This document shows, piece after piece, positions 26,387 through 35,725 of a stretch of 64,000 nt of DNA. Position 1 is the first letter of the stretch, and the number at the start of each line of letters is the position of its first letter. The DNA comes from JAIQFL01 sp035501495 (GTDB lineage: Bacteria; Acidobacteriota; Terriglobia; Bryobacterales; Bryobacteraceae): NCBI GenBank assembly GCA_035501495.1, contig DATJWB010000237.1, positions 11,030 to 75,029 of the forward strand, in the 5' to 3' direction. The notes beneath the pieces were generated by a model, which saw nothing but the letters and a program-made list of their open reading frames with translations, ran no database searches and was not told the DNA's origin. The position numbers and the translations under genes are program-made.

Positions 26387-27895
26387 TTACAGCTTTTCGT
26401 AGCTCACGAACGCGAAGCGCTTGGAATCGGGCGCCCAGGAGTTCACATTGATGGTGCCTTGTCCGCCGTACAGCTTCAGCACCATCTCGGGTTTCGCACT
26501 GCCCGCCTTTTTGCCCGGCATCGGAATCATCCGGAGTTGAATGTCCATCTTGCCGTTGTGATCGGGCGTGCCCGGCGGGAACGAGAGGAACAGGAGCATC
26601 TTCCCGTTGGGCGAGGGGTGAGGAAACCAGTCCTGCTGCTCGTCGCTGGTGACCCGCTCGGCCTTGCTGTCGTTGGGACCAGCGCCATCCGCCGGCATGC
26701 GCCAGATGTCCCAGTTCCCGGAGGCGCGGTTGGAATTGAAGTAGATCCACTTGCCGTCCGGGGAGTAATCGGGACCGTCGTCATAGCCCGGGTCCGACGT
26801 CAGACGCTGTTCGGTTCCGCCCGTGGAGGGAATGCGGAAGAGATCGAAGTTGTTGTTGCGCTGCGCGACCACCGCCAGCCACCTCCCGTCGGGAGACCAG
26901 CCGTGGAAATAACTCGGCGGAACGTTGGTTACCTGGCGGCGGTCCTTGCCATCGGCGGTGACGATGTAGACCTCGGAACCCGGCGCTGTGCGGGACGATG
27001 CGGAGAACGCCAGCGTCTGGCCGTCGCGCGTGAATCCGTGATCGTTATTGCAGCGCACATCGTCGCCAACGTCGAGCTTCTCGGGCTTGGCCCCATCGGC
27101 ATCCACCGCCAGCTTATAGAGCGCCCCGCCGGAATTCACCAGGAGGTATCGTCCGTCCACGGTCCAGTTCGGCGCTTCCCATGTTTCGTCGGCGGTGAAG
27201 ATCACACGCACCGACTTGGTGGCGAAATCGTAAATCGAGATCTTGCTGCGGTAGCGCGTCTGTGGCCCGCGCTGCGGCGCCGGCTGCGGCTCGATGCGCA
27301 CGTTCGAAAACACCGCCGTCTCGAGGACGTTGGCATCGTGCGAGCAGACGCCGAGCCCGAGATATACGGGGTCCTGCAGCGCGACGGTCGCAGGCCCGGT
27401 GCGGGTGAGTTCTTCGCCGGGCTTGCCGGCGAAAATGGTGAACTCGTTGCCGCGCCGCTCGAGGCGGATGCGCACCGGCCCGGTAACGCTGGAGCGGATC
27501 TCCTGCGTAACGGCCGCAGCCGCGGGACGGAACTGGAGAGACGTAAGCCCGTCCCCATGCAGGGCGACGTCGGCGTAGGGCGAATCGGGATCGAGGGTTT
27601 GGCGGACCATCAGCATGGCCTTGCGGTGATCCACCGCTCCCTTGCCGACGAACTGCACGTCGGCGGTGATGGTGACGTCTCCGGAGATCCGCCTCCAGGC
27701 GAACTGGAAAGCGTCGGCCGCCGCCCAGACGTTGGCGCCGCCGCCGGTAATTCGGTATTCGCCCGCTCCGGCATTGTATTCCACCGCGCCCTTGCGCGGC
27801 GTTTCGCCGACGTCGCTGTGGTTTTCGAAGACGCCGCTTGCTTGCGCGGCAGCAAGCCCGGCAAACAGGAATATCAGGGCGGGTTGTCTGGTCAT
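26387..27895 (-). CDS. Secreted TolB/PD40 propeller protein with N-terminal lectin-like domain
   Basis: 502 residues from ATG 27895 (GAGG six bases upstream; a GTG at 27910 is an alternative). A signal peptide (MTRQPALIFLFAGLAAAQA) leads to a DUF1349/concanavalin-like domain (about 25-195: ADAFQFAWRRISGDVTITAD, AMLMVRQTLDPDSPYADVAL). PD40 propeller blades follow (APNWTVDGRYLLVNS, HGFTRDGQTLAFSAS, HGWSPDGRWLAVVAQ, GPDYSPDGKWIYFNS, FPHPSPNGKMLLFLS). The combination is typical of exported carbohydrate-associated proteins in this phylum; no enzymatic residues were recognised. Confidence 0.8.
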   Translation of the reverse strand: MTRQPALIFLFAGLAAAQASGVFENHSDVGETPRKGAVEYNAGAGEYRITGGGANVWAAADAFQFAWRRISGDVTITADVQFVGKGAVDHRKAMLMVRQTLDPDSPYADVALHGDGLTSLQFRPAAAAVTQEIRSSVTGPVRIRLERRGNEFTIFAGKPGEELTRTGPATVALQDPVYLGLGVCSHDANVLETAVFSNVRIEPQPAPQRGPQTRYRSKISIYDFATKSVRVIFTADETWEAPNWTVDGRYLLVNSGGALYKLAVDADGAKPEKLDVGDDVRCNNDHGFTRDGQTLAFSASSRTAPGSEVYIVTADGKDRRQVTNVPPSYFHGWSPDGRWLAVVAQRNNNFDLFRIPSTGGTEQRLTSDPGYDDGPDYSPDGKWIYFNSNRASGNWDIWRMPADGAGPNDSKAERVTSDEQQDWFPHPSPNGKMLLFLSFPPGTPDHNGKMDIQLRMIPMPGKKAGSAKPEMVLKLYGGQGTINVNSWAPDSKRFAFVSYEKL

Positions 27896-27997
27896 GAATA
27901 ACCTCGCCACGATTCTATACCACGGCGCGTGACTTTCGGATCGCGCGAGGTAGAATACCTGGAGGCACGCAATCCGTTGTGTTTTGGGAGGGGTAGC

Positions 27998-29158
27998 ATG
28001 ACTCAGCAGATCACTCGCAGAGAAAGCCTCCGAAGAGGCTTGGCCTCCGCGGGCCTGGCATCCTTACTGTCCGAATGGGCCCTGCCGGCGCTTGCACAAG
28101 GCGAGACGCTCGTTCCGTTCAGCGATTTTCCGGCGAACTTCAACCCGACTCCAAGCGCCGAACGGCGGACTTTCGACACGCGCAAGATCGACGGTCCGTT
28201 CACCCCCAAGGACGAGTTCTTCACCACTCAGCATTACCCCCATCCCGTGATTGACGCGGCCTCCTATCGGCTGAAAATCTCGGGGTTGGTGGATCGTCCA
28301 GTGTCCCTTTCGCTCGACGAGCTGCGCAAGATGCACCCAACCCAACTCGACTTCGGGTTCGAATGCTCCGGCAATCGCCGGCCGACGCAAGGCCTTTCGG
28401 GAAACGGCCGGTGGACCGGGGTTCCACTTCACCTCGTCCTCCAGCGAGCCGGTGTGAAAACCCAGGCGCGCGAGTTCGTGTTCTTTGGCGCCGATCACGG
28501 TCCGGAAGACGTGGACTTCCGCGGTCAAGTCACCAAGGTAGACCAGCAGTTCGGCCGCAGCCTGCCGCGCGAGAAGGCGTTGTCTCCCGAGATCCTCCTG
28601 GCTTACGACCTGAACGGTGAGCCCCTCACCCGCCACCAGGGTTCCCCGCTGCGTCTGCTCGTCCCCGGCTGGTACGGGGTTGCCCACGTCAAGTGGCTGG
28701 CGAGTATTTACCTGCAGGAGGATCCGTACCTCGGAAAATACCAGGCCCGGTGGTATCGCACGCTTCGCGGCGAGACGATCGACGGTGAGACCAAGTGGGT
28801 GGAGACGGCCGTTACCCATATGCAGTTGAAGTCGTTCATCGCGCGCGTCACTCGCGACGGCGGTCACTGCAAGGTGCTGGGTGTCGTTCTCAACGATGGG
28901 ACGCCGATCCAATCGGTCGAAGTCCAGGTCGACAACGGCCCTTGGCAGCCCGCGACCCTCGACTCCGCCACCAAGGGCAAATACTCGTGGAAGCTATTTA
29001 CTTATACGTGGAAAGATCCCACCCCGGGAGAGCACACGCTGGTGTCGCGCGTGAGCGACGTGAATGGAAAAGTCCAACCGACTTCGGATGAGCTGGCGAA
29101 TAAGAAGACGTTCCTCGAGGACAATTCACAGCACCCGCGCAAGGTGACGATCTCGTGA
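27998..29158 (+). CDS. Molybdopterin-dependent sulfite-oxidase-like enzyme
   Basis: 386 residues from ATG 27998, with GGGAGGGG just upstream. A Tat-type signal (ITRRESLRRGLASAGLASLL) indicates folded export with its cofactor. The oxidoreductase molybdopterin-binding domain has FECSGNRRP with the molybdenum-ligating Cys123, then GVPLHLVLQRAGV and GYGV-like PGWYGVAHVKWL. A dimerisation domain (about 270-375: RVTRDGGHCKVLGVVLNDG, PWQPATLD) closes the protein. It resembles SorA/YedY-type and plant-type sulfite oxidases. No haem subunit gene is adjacent, so the electron acceptor is unknown. Confidence 0.88.
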   Translation: MTQQITRRESLRRGLASAGLASLLSEWALPALAQGETLVPFSDFPANFNPTPSAERRTFDTRKIDGPFTPKDEFFTTQHYPHPVIDAASYRLKISGLVDRPVSLSLDELRKMHPTQLDFGFECSGNRRPTQGLSGNGRWTGVPLHLVLQRAGVKTQAREFVFFGADHGPEDVDFRGQVTKVDQQFGRSLPREKALSPEILLAYDLNGEPLTRHQGSPLRLLVPGWYGVAHVKWLASIYLQEDPYLGKYQARWYRTLRGETIDGETKWVETAVTHMQLKSFIARVTRDGGHCKVLGVVLNDGTPIQSVEVQVDNGPWQPATLDSATKGKYSWKLFTYTWKDPTPGEHTLVSRVSDVNGKVQPTSDELANKKTFLEDNSQHPRKVTIS

Positions 29159-29285
29159 CCACGGCCGACGGTCTATGACGCGCTCGACGCGGCGTCTCGA
29201 GGCATTTGCGGCGCCGGGGTCGTCCCCTCTTCGCGTCTGTCTTGAAAGTAGCGTTTGATGACGGCATTGTCCCCGGCGTTCTCCG

Positions 29286-29654
29286 ATGAGATACCTGCTC
29301 ATTATCCTGGGAGGCGGCACCGGCTCGGTGGTGCGATACCTCGTCGGCACCGCCATCATGACCCGTTTCGGCAGCCGTTTCCCGCTGGGCACCCTGGTGA
29401 TCAACGTGACCGGGTCGTTCCTGATCGGATTGGCCATGACGCTGCTGACCGAGCGGTTTCCGCCCGACAACCAATGGCGGCCGCTGATCGTGATCGGCTT
29501 TCTGGGAGGGTACACCACTTTTTCCACCTTCGAATGGGAGACCTTCTCGGCGATTCGGGATAGCAGCTTCTGGTTCGGGCTCCTGAACGTAATCGGGAGC
29601 GTGCTATTGGGCTACGCCGCCGTCTGGTTGGGCGCGCTGCTGGGGCGTCGTTAA
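29286..29654 (+). CDS. crcB: CrcB/Fluc fluoride channel
   Basis: 122 residues with four transmembrane helices. The family motifs are clear: GGGTGSVVRYLVG near the N-terminus, GTLVINVTGSFLIG (channel Asn), and GFLGGYTTFSTFEWET with the Phe-box/Ser-Thr track. Fluc proteins form dual-topology dimers that export fluoride. A single gene of this length fits a homodimer. The last four bases overlap the end of the convergent beta-lactamase-like gene. I found no convincing fluoride riboswitch in the 127 bases upstream. Confidence 0.93.
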   Translation: MRYLLIILGGGTGSVVRYLVGTAIMTRFGSRFPLGTLVINVTGSFLIGLAMTLLTERFPPDNQWRPLIVIGFLGGYTTFSTFEWETFSAIRDSSFWFGLLNVIGSVLLGYAAVWLGALLGRR

Positions 29655-31546
29655 TCTGCCTCGCGGCGGAAGAGGTACTTGCTTTGCCCCTGATCGAGCA
29701 GCAGCGCCTTGGCATCGACGTCCACCAAGACTTTGAGAACTCCGCGCCAGGGCGGACTCAAGAGCCGCAGCAGACGATCTCCACTGCGAATCTCCGACCC
29801 CACGGCACTCCCCCAATCCTCGAACTGCATCCAGAATCCATCGTCCCGCTTCGTCAGCGTCGCGGATCCCAATTCCGCCGATCGGTATCTCCCGGTCAAT
29901 TCGCTCACCCACTCCATCGAAGCCGGATCGACGGCCACCTTTTGCTTCAGCAGGGCAACCCCCTCGCGGTCCAGTTTCTCCGACATCGCGATGGTCTTCC
30001 CGGCTTTCGGCTCCCCTCCAAACGCCAGTTCAAAAATCTTCTGTCGAAACGCGCCCAGAAACCCGACCGCGGCGTACAGGTTGGTCAGCGCGACCACTCC
30101 CAAATCCCTCTCGGGAACGAAAAACAGGTCCGCGGAGAACCCCAGCGTATTTCCGCCATGGTGAATCACTCGCAGGCCCGACTGGTCACTCACCATCAAC
30201 CCCAAGCCGTACGACGCATGGTCATCGATCTTCACGCCCTTCTTGCGGCGCTCGAGCAAAGCCTCCTCCGATACGATCCGTTCGCCTTCCGGCATCCGCC
30301 CCTTGCCTAATTCCAGCATCAGGTAGCGGGCGAGGTCGGGCGCCGTGGACCAGGCGGCGCCTGCCGGAGCGACACTGTAGGCGAACCGTTCCATGCTCAG
30401 CGGCACCCGGCTGACACCCCCGTCGAAGTTGATCGCGTGAGGCAGCGCCGCCTCCGCCTGCAGCGCATCCTCCTGGCGGAGGCACGAGTCCTTCATTCCC
30501 AGGGGACGAAAGACCAACTCTTCGAGAGCCCTCCCGAACGCCTCTTCGAGCGGCCCTGCGGGGCAGAACGCGCGCGCAGCAGCATACCCTCCGGCAGCGA
30601 CGAGGAGATTCGAGTACTGAAAGGTCTCGCCAAATCCCGTCGTGGGCCGCATCGTCTTCATCTGAGCGAGCCGCTGTTCCGGTGTGATGCCCGAGTGCTG
30701 GAAGATTATCTCCGAATCCTGACGCGGCATTCCGGTTGACGCCGAGACGGTGTGGGCCAGCGTGAGCCGGCCGGTGATCTCCGCATCCGCCAGCGCAAAA
30801 TCCGGAAGCAGATCACAGACTGGAGTGGACCAAGCCGCCTTTCCCTGGTCGATCAACCTCGCCATCAGCAGACTCGTCAGAGCCTTGGTGGTGGAGCCGA
30901 TCATAAAGCGGGTCTGTGGAGTCACCGGGCTGGGCTCGCGGATTTCCCGCTTTCCAAAACCCTCCGCCCAGACCATACGGCCACCTTGTACAATCGCCAC
31001 CGATACGCCCGGTACTTGCATCGTCTCCATGGCGGAGAGCACAAATTGCTTCAACTTCGCGCTATGCTCTTCCGTCCACGGGGAAGCCGCGCGGTCCTTG
31101 AGGCTAATCTCCTGGTATCCCGCCGGCTTCCAACTGTTCATAGCCTCGAAAAGCTGGGCGCCGCGGCGGCTCATCCCCGCCGTCGTGCCGCGCACCAGGT
31201 TGACGAACGCGCGAGAGCGAAATCTCCGCAGCACCGCCGATTCGACGCGGCCGAGGTTGGGCGGCACCTCGTATACTACCTGGTGCATCTCCTCCCAAGC
31301 CCCTTGGGGCGGCAGCGCTGCCTCTCGAATGACCTTGGATGCGAACTGCGGGTCGATCGCCCGCCATGCGGCCAACGCCGTCTCCTGGATGTTCGCCGCG
31401 GGTTCCAGCTCCACGAAAGCGATTTCTATATCGCCTTCGGGGCCGGTCAGGATGGATGCCCGTTCCGAATGGTTCACCGTCCAGCCTTGGGGAACCGAGA
31501 AATTGCGTTGGCTATCTTCTGGCGCCGTTTGGGCGGCTTCTGGCAT
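29651..31546 (-). CDS. Beta-lactamase-family serine hydrolase with extra N-terminal domain
   Basis: 631 residues from ATG 31546, with AGGAGA upstream. No signal peptide is seen. Residues 1-155 form an unidentified domain (GWTVNHSERASILTGPEGDI, ending near SWKPAGYQE). The serine-hydrolase domain (160-510) has the class C/esterase signature GSTTK (Ser218, Lys221), the Tyr motif FQYSN and the late HHGGNT. The C-terminal 120 residues look like the lipocalin-like barrel often attached to such esterases (MEWVSELTGRYRSAELG). Likely a cytoplasmic or non-classically located esterase or peptidase rather than a resistance enzyme. It is the last gene of a minus-strand run starting at 35151. Confidence 0.85.
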   Translation of the reverse strand: MPEAAQTAPEDSQRNFSVPQGWTVNHSERASILTGPEGDIEIAFVELEPAANIQETALAAWRAIDPQFASKVIREAALPPQGAWEEMHQVVYEVPPNLGRVESAVLRRFRSRAFVNLVRGTTAGMSRRGAQLFEAMNSWKPAGYQEISLKDRAASPWTEEHSAKLKQFVLSAMETMQVPGVSVAIVQGGRMVWAEGFGKREIREPSPVTPQTRFMIGSTTKALTSLLMARLIDQGKAAWSTPVCDLLPDFALADAEITGRLTLAHTVSASTGMPRQDSEIIFQHSGITPEQRLAQMKTMRPTTGFGETFQYSNLLVAAGGYAAARAFCPAGPLEEAFGRALEELVFRPLGMKDSCLRQEDALQAEAALPHAINFDGGVSRVPLSMERFAYSVAPAGAAWSTAPDLARYLMLELGKGRMPEGERIVSEEALLERRKKGVKIDDHASYGLGLMVSDQSGLRVIHHGGNTLGFSADLFFVPERDLGVVALTNLYAAVGFLGAFRQKIFELAFGGEPKAGKTIAMSEKLDREGVALLKQKVAVDPASMEWVSELTGRYRSAELGSATLTKRDDGFWMQFEDWGSAVGSEIRSGDRLLRLLSPPWRGVLKVLVDVDAKALLLDQGQSKYLFRREAD

Positions 31547-31588
31547 GTTCTCTCCTGGTTTGCCCAGCGGACCCGCCGCCATGGCTGC

Positions 31589-31746
31589 TTACCCTCCATT
31601 TTGACGCAGCACGCAGTACAGTGCCTCCGGGATGCTCCGATAGAGCGTCTGCATTTCTGGTCTCGAAGCTCGAACAGGGGCATGCCGCGCGCGATGCCGC
31701 GCCACAGTTCCAGTCCGCGCAGCCCCGGCACCTCGTAGATGGTCAC
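31589..31746 (-). pseudogene. Possible small coupled gene with a frameshift
   Basis: The GTG at 31746 overlaps the glycosyltransferase stop as GTGA. The product starts VTIYEVPGLRGLELWRGIAR, with strong G/C preference at third codon positions for about 30 codons. The preference then disappears in this frame and reappears in the next frame (MQTLYRSIPEALYCVLRQNG, stop at 31589). This suggests a protein of about 52 residues broken by one indel near 31650. No family recognised. Confidence 0.3.
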
Positions 31747-32699
31747 GACATGCGTTCCTTGCTCTCCACTACCGGCGACCAGGTGGGACAAGGCCGCGAT
31801 GCAAATTGCGTGAAATAGATCTTCTGCGCGCAGTAGGCGGCTTTGCAGACACCCAGGGCCGCGTGGAAGAGGGCATAGTAGAGCTTCTCGTCGAGAGGCG
31901 CGGCCGCGAGCCTGGCGGCATCGGGGCGGCGGCCCCAACGCTGGTGGCAGTCTTCGGTCTGTGGGAAGTAGCACGCCAGCCGCTCCAGTTCCAGCCGCAT
32001 GCGCTGATACTTCCGGAACATGCCGCGGAGCGTTTCGGGCGGCCGGTAAAGGATCCCGCAGGGCAGGCACCGAATCGCGCCCGGGCCGGCGCGGCTGAGG
32101 ACCTCGCGCGAGAGGTAGGTATCGTCGGTCCGGATGCCCGCCGCCAGATGGAGGAAGGGCGAATCCAGGCGCGGGTCCCACCTCAGTTCCCGCGGCTTGG
32201 GAATCTGCCAGCGCCGAATGGCGAAGAACTGGCCGTTGAAGTAGTGCCGCGTGGTCTGATACCCCTCGCGCAGGTTGTACAGGTACAGCGCTTTCGCGAG
32301 CGGCGTGCGGCGCACGGGAGAAATCGGGTACTTCTCGGCGTACGCGACTTCCACTTCGGGACACTCCAACATGACCCGCGAGATTTCGAGCAGCGCCTCG
32401 CGGTGCACCAGGATGTCCGCGTCGGAGAACACCAGAAACGGCGCATCTTTGCCGCATCGTTCCACCAGCAGGCGCTGCGCTTCGACGATACCGCCCGTGG
32501 TGTACCAGACCGGGACACCCGGTATACCCGCCAGCAGATCCGGAGTCTCGTCGGTGCTATCGTTCAACAGGATGTGGAGATCGTAGGCGCATCCCAACTC
32601 GGCCGAAGCGCGGGCAACCGCCTCGCCGAGCGATCCCAGCAGCGCCAGAATATTACGGGCCTCGCTGCGTGCCGTGATGCCGATGGGGATGCGATGCAA
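31743..32699 (-). CDS. Glycosyltransferase family 2-like protein
   Basis: 318 residues. The N-terminal GT-A fold is shown by IGITARSEARNILALLGSL, the short acidic strand LLNDSTDETPDLL and the metal/nucleotide-binding SDADILVHREAL. A second half (RTDDTYLSREVL, then RMRLELERLACYF) matches the acceptor side of family 2 enzymes. It likely transfers a sugar from an NDP donor to an envelope glycan or lipid. The gene lies 11 bases after the propeller gene in the same direction, so co-transcription is probable. The acceptor is unknown. Confidence 0.75.
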   Translation of the reverse strand: MHRIPIGITARSEARNILALLGSLGEAVARASAELGCAYDLHILLNDSTDETPDLLAGIPGVPVWYTTGGIVEAQRLLVERCGKDAPFLVFSDADILVHREALLEISRVMLECPEVEVAYAEKYPISPVRRTPLAKALYLYNLREGYQTTRHYFNGQFFAIRRWQIPKPRELRWDPRLDSPFLHLAAGIRTDDTYLSREVLSRAGPGAIRCLPCGILYRPPETLRGMFRKYQRMRLELERLACYFPQTEDCHQRWGRRPDAARLAAAPLDEKLYYALFHAALGVCKAAYCAQKIYFTQFASRPCPTWSPVVESKERMS

Positions 32700-32710
32700 G
32701 TCCGCGGCCC

Positions 32711-34465
32711 TTACCGGAAATTCTCGACCAGGATCAGGTCCGTCTGCGTCTGGTCCACTCGCGAATAGAGGATGTGCCTGCCGTCCGGCGAGATCGAAAA
32801 CACGTGCCCGGAATTGAAGAAGAAGTTCCCCGTTTTGAGCTGAAAGACCGGCGTACTTTTCCTGGTCGCAAAGTCGTAAAAGGAGATCAATTGGGCACGC
32901 GCGCTGCGCTGGAACTCGGAATAGTAGACGCCCTTGGGAGTGGGCTGTATGGTGGTCGAAGGTCCCAGATCGTAATCCGGAACAATCGCCTCTTCCCCTT
33001 CACCACCCTTGACCGGCACCCGCCAGATGGATCGCCGGTTGCGGTAGTACAAATATTTTCCGTCCGCCGACTCGTTCCCTTGTACCGCCCCAAATTCCGA
33101 GACGGCGACTTCCGGATTGGTGCCATCCGCGGACGCTCTCCAGATCTGGCCCCGGGCATCGTAGTAGATTTGCTTGCCGTCGTGCGACCATGACGCGTTC
33201 CACCCGCCCGACACGACATGCTTCGGTTTGGCGCCGGCTTCGGCCGCTACGGTGTACAAGTCCAGATTACGCTCGCTGCGCACATCGAACAGGATAGCTT
33301 TTCCGTCGGGCGACCAGCGCAGGCGCGACATCGGCTGCCCTTTGAACTGAGTCAACTGAATCCGATTGCCGCCATCGGCATCGCTCACCCAGATCTCGTC
33401 AGATCCGCTCTGGTCGGAAATGTCGGCGATCCGGGTTCCATCGGGAGAGTACATCGGTGAAGACTCGCTGCCGTTCGAGCGGATCAGCGGACGTTCCTCG
33501 GTTTGCCCGTCCTTGGCGCCCAGTACGACCCTCCAGACAGCCGCGGTAGAAGGGCTGTCGGCGAAGGCCATGTGCCGTCCTTCGGACGCGATGGCCGGAA
33601 ACTGGGCCGCGCGGCCGGCAATCGGAAGATCTCGGGGGCTGCCGCCGTAAGCGGCCAGGCGCCAGACCATCCATCCATTGAGCCGGTTGGCGGAATACAC
33701 CAGGTCGTGCCCGTCGGGAGTCCAGCATATGCCGCGGATCCCGCGGTCGTCGAAGGTCAGCCGCCGCGGATTGGTGCCCGAAATATCGGACAGGAAGATG
33801 TCTGCGCCCTCGGTTCCGGTACGGCGAACAAATGCTATGGCGGCGCCATCCGGTGAGATGGCCGGATTGAAATCGCCCTCGCTGCCATCCGGGGGATTGG
33901 TGATGCGGGTGATTTTGCCGGTGGCGATCTCCAGTATGGCGAGTCCCGCCGCCGGATGCTCCTCCGTCCCCGGCATCACCACGACCAACGACTTCCCATC
34001 CTTCATCCAGGACACCATCGGCCCCAATTGCCGGTCGTCCCACGGCGCGGAGAACTCCGCCACTGGATGCTCGGCGCCCCCGTCCACCGGGACGACGATA
34101 TATTGTCCGCGATCGCCATCCATCCTCAGGAACGCGATCTGATTCCCTTCGGGCGACCATGCGGGACCTATGTCGCTTCCGCTCCCTTGCGTGAGCTGGC
34201 GCGGGTTGTCGGGAGCGACGGTCCGCACGAAGATGTGGCTGGCGTCCGTTCTGGCTACACCGCGGGCGCTGTAAGCAATACGCTGCCCATCCGGCGAAAA
34301 TGCCGGATAGGTTTTTGCGCCGGCCTCGGTGGTCAGGGGAATGCGCTTTTCGTCCACTTTCGGCCCGGTGGCGAGCCGCCCCAGGAGAGTTACCACGCCA
34401 CCCACTGAGCAGAGGGCCAACGCCAGCAGAACCGCCGGTCGGCGGAGGAACGCTCCAGATGCCAT
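32711..34465 (-). CDS. Membrane-anchored TolB/PD40 propeller protein
   Basis: 584 residues from ATG 34465. One N-terminal transmembrane segment (AVLLALALCSVGGVVTLLG) is followed by PD40-type blades: YPAFSPDGQRIAYSA, GPAWSPEGNQIAFLR, NPAISPDGAAIAFVR, GICWTPDGHDLVYSA, SPMYSPDGTRIADIS, RLRWSPDGKAILFDV and others. In this phylum such propellers are often the outer part of kinases or HTH proteins; here the inner domain is missing. The start lies 11 bases after the hydrolase stop, and the stop 11 bases before the glycosyltransferase start. Ligand unknown. Confidence 0.8.
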   Translation of the reverse strand: MASGAFLRRPAVLLALALCSVGGVVTLLGRLATGPKVDEKRIPLTTEAGAKTYPAFSPDGQRIAYSARGVARTDASHIFVRTVAPDNPRQLTQGSGSDIGPAWSPEGNQIAFLRMDGDRGQYIVVPVDGGAEHPVAEFSAPWDDRQLGPMVSWMKDGKSLVVVMPGTEEHPAAGLAILEIATGKITRITNPPDGSEGDFNPAISPDGAAIAFVRRTGTEGADIFLSDISGTNPRRLTFDDRGIRGICWTPDGHDLVYSANRLNGWMVWRLAAYGGSPRDLPIAGRAAQFPAIASEGRHMAFADSPSTAAVWRVVLGAKDGQTEERPLIRSNGSESSPMYSPDGTRIADISDQSGSDEIWVSDADGGNRIQLTQFKGQPMSRLRWSPDGKAILFDVRSERNLDLYTVAAEAGAKPKHVVSGGWNASWSHDGKQIYYDARGQIWRASADGTNPEVAVSEFGAVQGNESADGKYLYYRNRRSIWRVPVKGGEGEEAIVPDYDLGPSTTIQPTPKGVYYSEFQRSARAQLISFYDFATRKSTPVFQLKTGNFFFNSGHVFSISPDGRHILYSRVDQTQTDLILVENFR

Positions 34466-34476
34466 AGGTACCCGTA

Positions 34477-35151
34477 TTATCGCAGGATGCGTCCTAGCCA
34501 GCCTTCCACGATGACGTTGCCCTTGGAGGGGAACTGGTGCCCGCCTTCCAGAAGGTGAAATTCGACATCCTTTACGCGAAGACGCAATCTCTCGGAGTAT
34601 TGTTCCGTGACGTTGGGCGGGTACCACTCGTCCTGCCGCCGCGCGATGTGCAACACCGACGCGGTGACGGGTTGGTAGATGCCGGTCTCCCAGTCGCCGG
34701 GAAGCCCGCCGCAGACGCCCACCACACCGCGAACTTCGCCGGGGCAGGTGGCCACGAAACGGTAATTCAACGAGACCGGCTGCGAGAACCCTACCAGGAT
34801 CCGCCGGTCCCGGGGGATTCCGTGCTCGCGCCCAGCGTCGTTCAGCACCTGGGTCACCATGTCGTGATGCAGGCGGATGGAGCCGGCTGCATTACGGTTG
34901 GTGTTCCAGCCATACCCCACCTGCATGCTCTTGGGGTCCACGAAGAACTGATTCGGACCCTGCAGGGCGGCCACGAGGTGACGCGGGCCGAACATCTTTT
35001 CGGCCAGGGCAAACATGATCTCAGCGCTTTGTCCGAAGCCGTGGAGCGCCACCACCAGAAGCGTGTGGGAATCGATTTTGGCCGGCAATTTCAGCAGGTA
35101 GTGACAATCCAGCCGGGCAGAGAAGGTGCGGTGTTGAAGGACTTCGCTCAT
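34477..35151 (-). CDS. Alpha/beta hydrolase (phospholipase/carboxylesterase type)
   Basis: 224 residues, no signal peptide. The fold is visible in LLVVALHGFGQSAEIMFALA (oxyanion-hole HGFG), the nucleophile elbow ILVGFSQPVSLN, the Asp region ARRQDEWYPP and the catalytic His in EGGHQFPS. The elbow reads GFSQP where the family usually has GFSQG; Pro at that site is unusual. First gene of a closely spaced minus-strand run with the propeller and glycosyltransferase genes. Confidence 0.8.
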   Translation of the reverse strand: MSEVLQHRTFSARLDCHYLLKLPAKIDSHTLLVVALHGFGQSAEIMFALAEKMFGPRHLVAALQGPNQFFVDPKSMQVGYGWNTNRNAAGSIRLHHDMVTQVLNDAGREHGIPRDRRILVGFSQPVSLNYRFVATCPGEVRGVVGVCGGLPGDWETGIYQPVTASVLHIARRQDEWYPPNVTEQYSERLRLRVKDVEFHLLEGGHQFPSKGNVIVEGWLGRILR

Positions 35152-35274
35152 AAGCGGGCCGCTCGGAGCGGCACTCCCGTGATTATGCCACTGCTGCGTG
35201 GTTTGCGAATCGCCCGTTACCCTAAGAAGAGACGAATGGCCTTTTCACCAGTCCAACGGCAGGTGAAGCGAGGA

Positions 35275-35725
35275 TAGATTCGGGCAGATCTCGACTGGTC
35301 TTTATGTCCCGGCGTCGAGCGCGTTCCCGGCAAGCGCAGTGGCGCCTGGGTGTTTCGGGGAACCCGGACCCCCGGTTTCGGCGGTATTCGAAAACATTGA
35401 AGACATGACCGTAGACGAACTGGCCCAGGAGTTCGGCGTCACGCGGGAACAGGTTCACGCCGTTCTCGCCTTCGCGGCCCAGAGTGCAGAGGCGGCGACG
35501 AATTGGAAAATGGCGATCTCCTTGACGAGGCCGAGGTCGCCGGGTTCGACGTGCTGGTAACAACCGATAAGAACATTCGTTACCAAGAACCTCACAGGCC
35601 GCAAAATCGCGATCGTTGTGTTGGGAATCGGGCGGTGGAGCCGCATTAAGCTGCGCGTTTCGGACGTCATCGCAGCAGTTGATTCCGCCACGCCGGGAAG
35701 TTATACCGAGGTCGAGATGCTGTAG
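35275..35725 (+). pseudogene. Relic of a DUF433 antitoxin / DUF5615-like toxin pair
   Basis: The first part reads as a DUF433 antitoxin (CPGVERVPGKRSGAWVFRGT, then VSAVFENIEDM and FGVTREQVHAVLAFAAQ) if one C is removed from the C5 run near 35370. It is followed, in another frame, by NGDLLDEAEVAGFDVLVTTD and, after a further shift near 35588, by NLTGRKIAIVVLGIGRWSR, ending TEVEML at 35725. This is the C-terminal two thirds of a DUF5615-type PIN-like toxin. Both frameshifts and the missing toxin N-terminus mark it as non-functional. The family names are from memory of such pairs, not a search. Confidence 0.6.

Noticed and set aside
29159..29285. A fluoride riboswitch before crcB.
   Set aside because: I could not find the conserved crcB-motif pseudoknot elements in this short gap.
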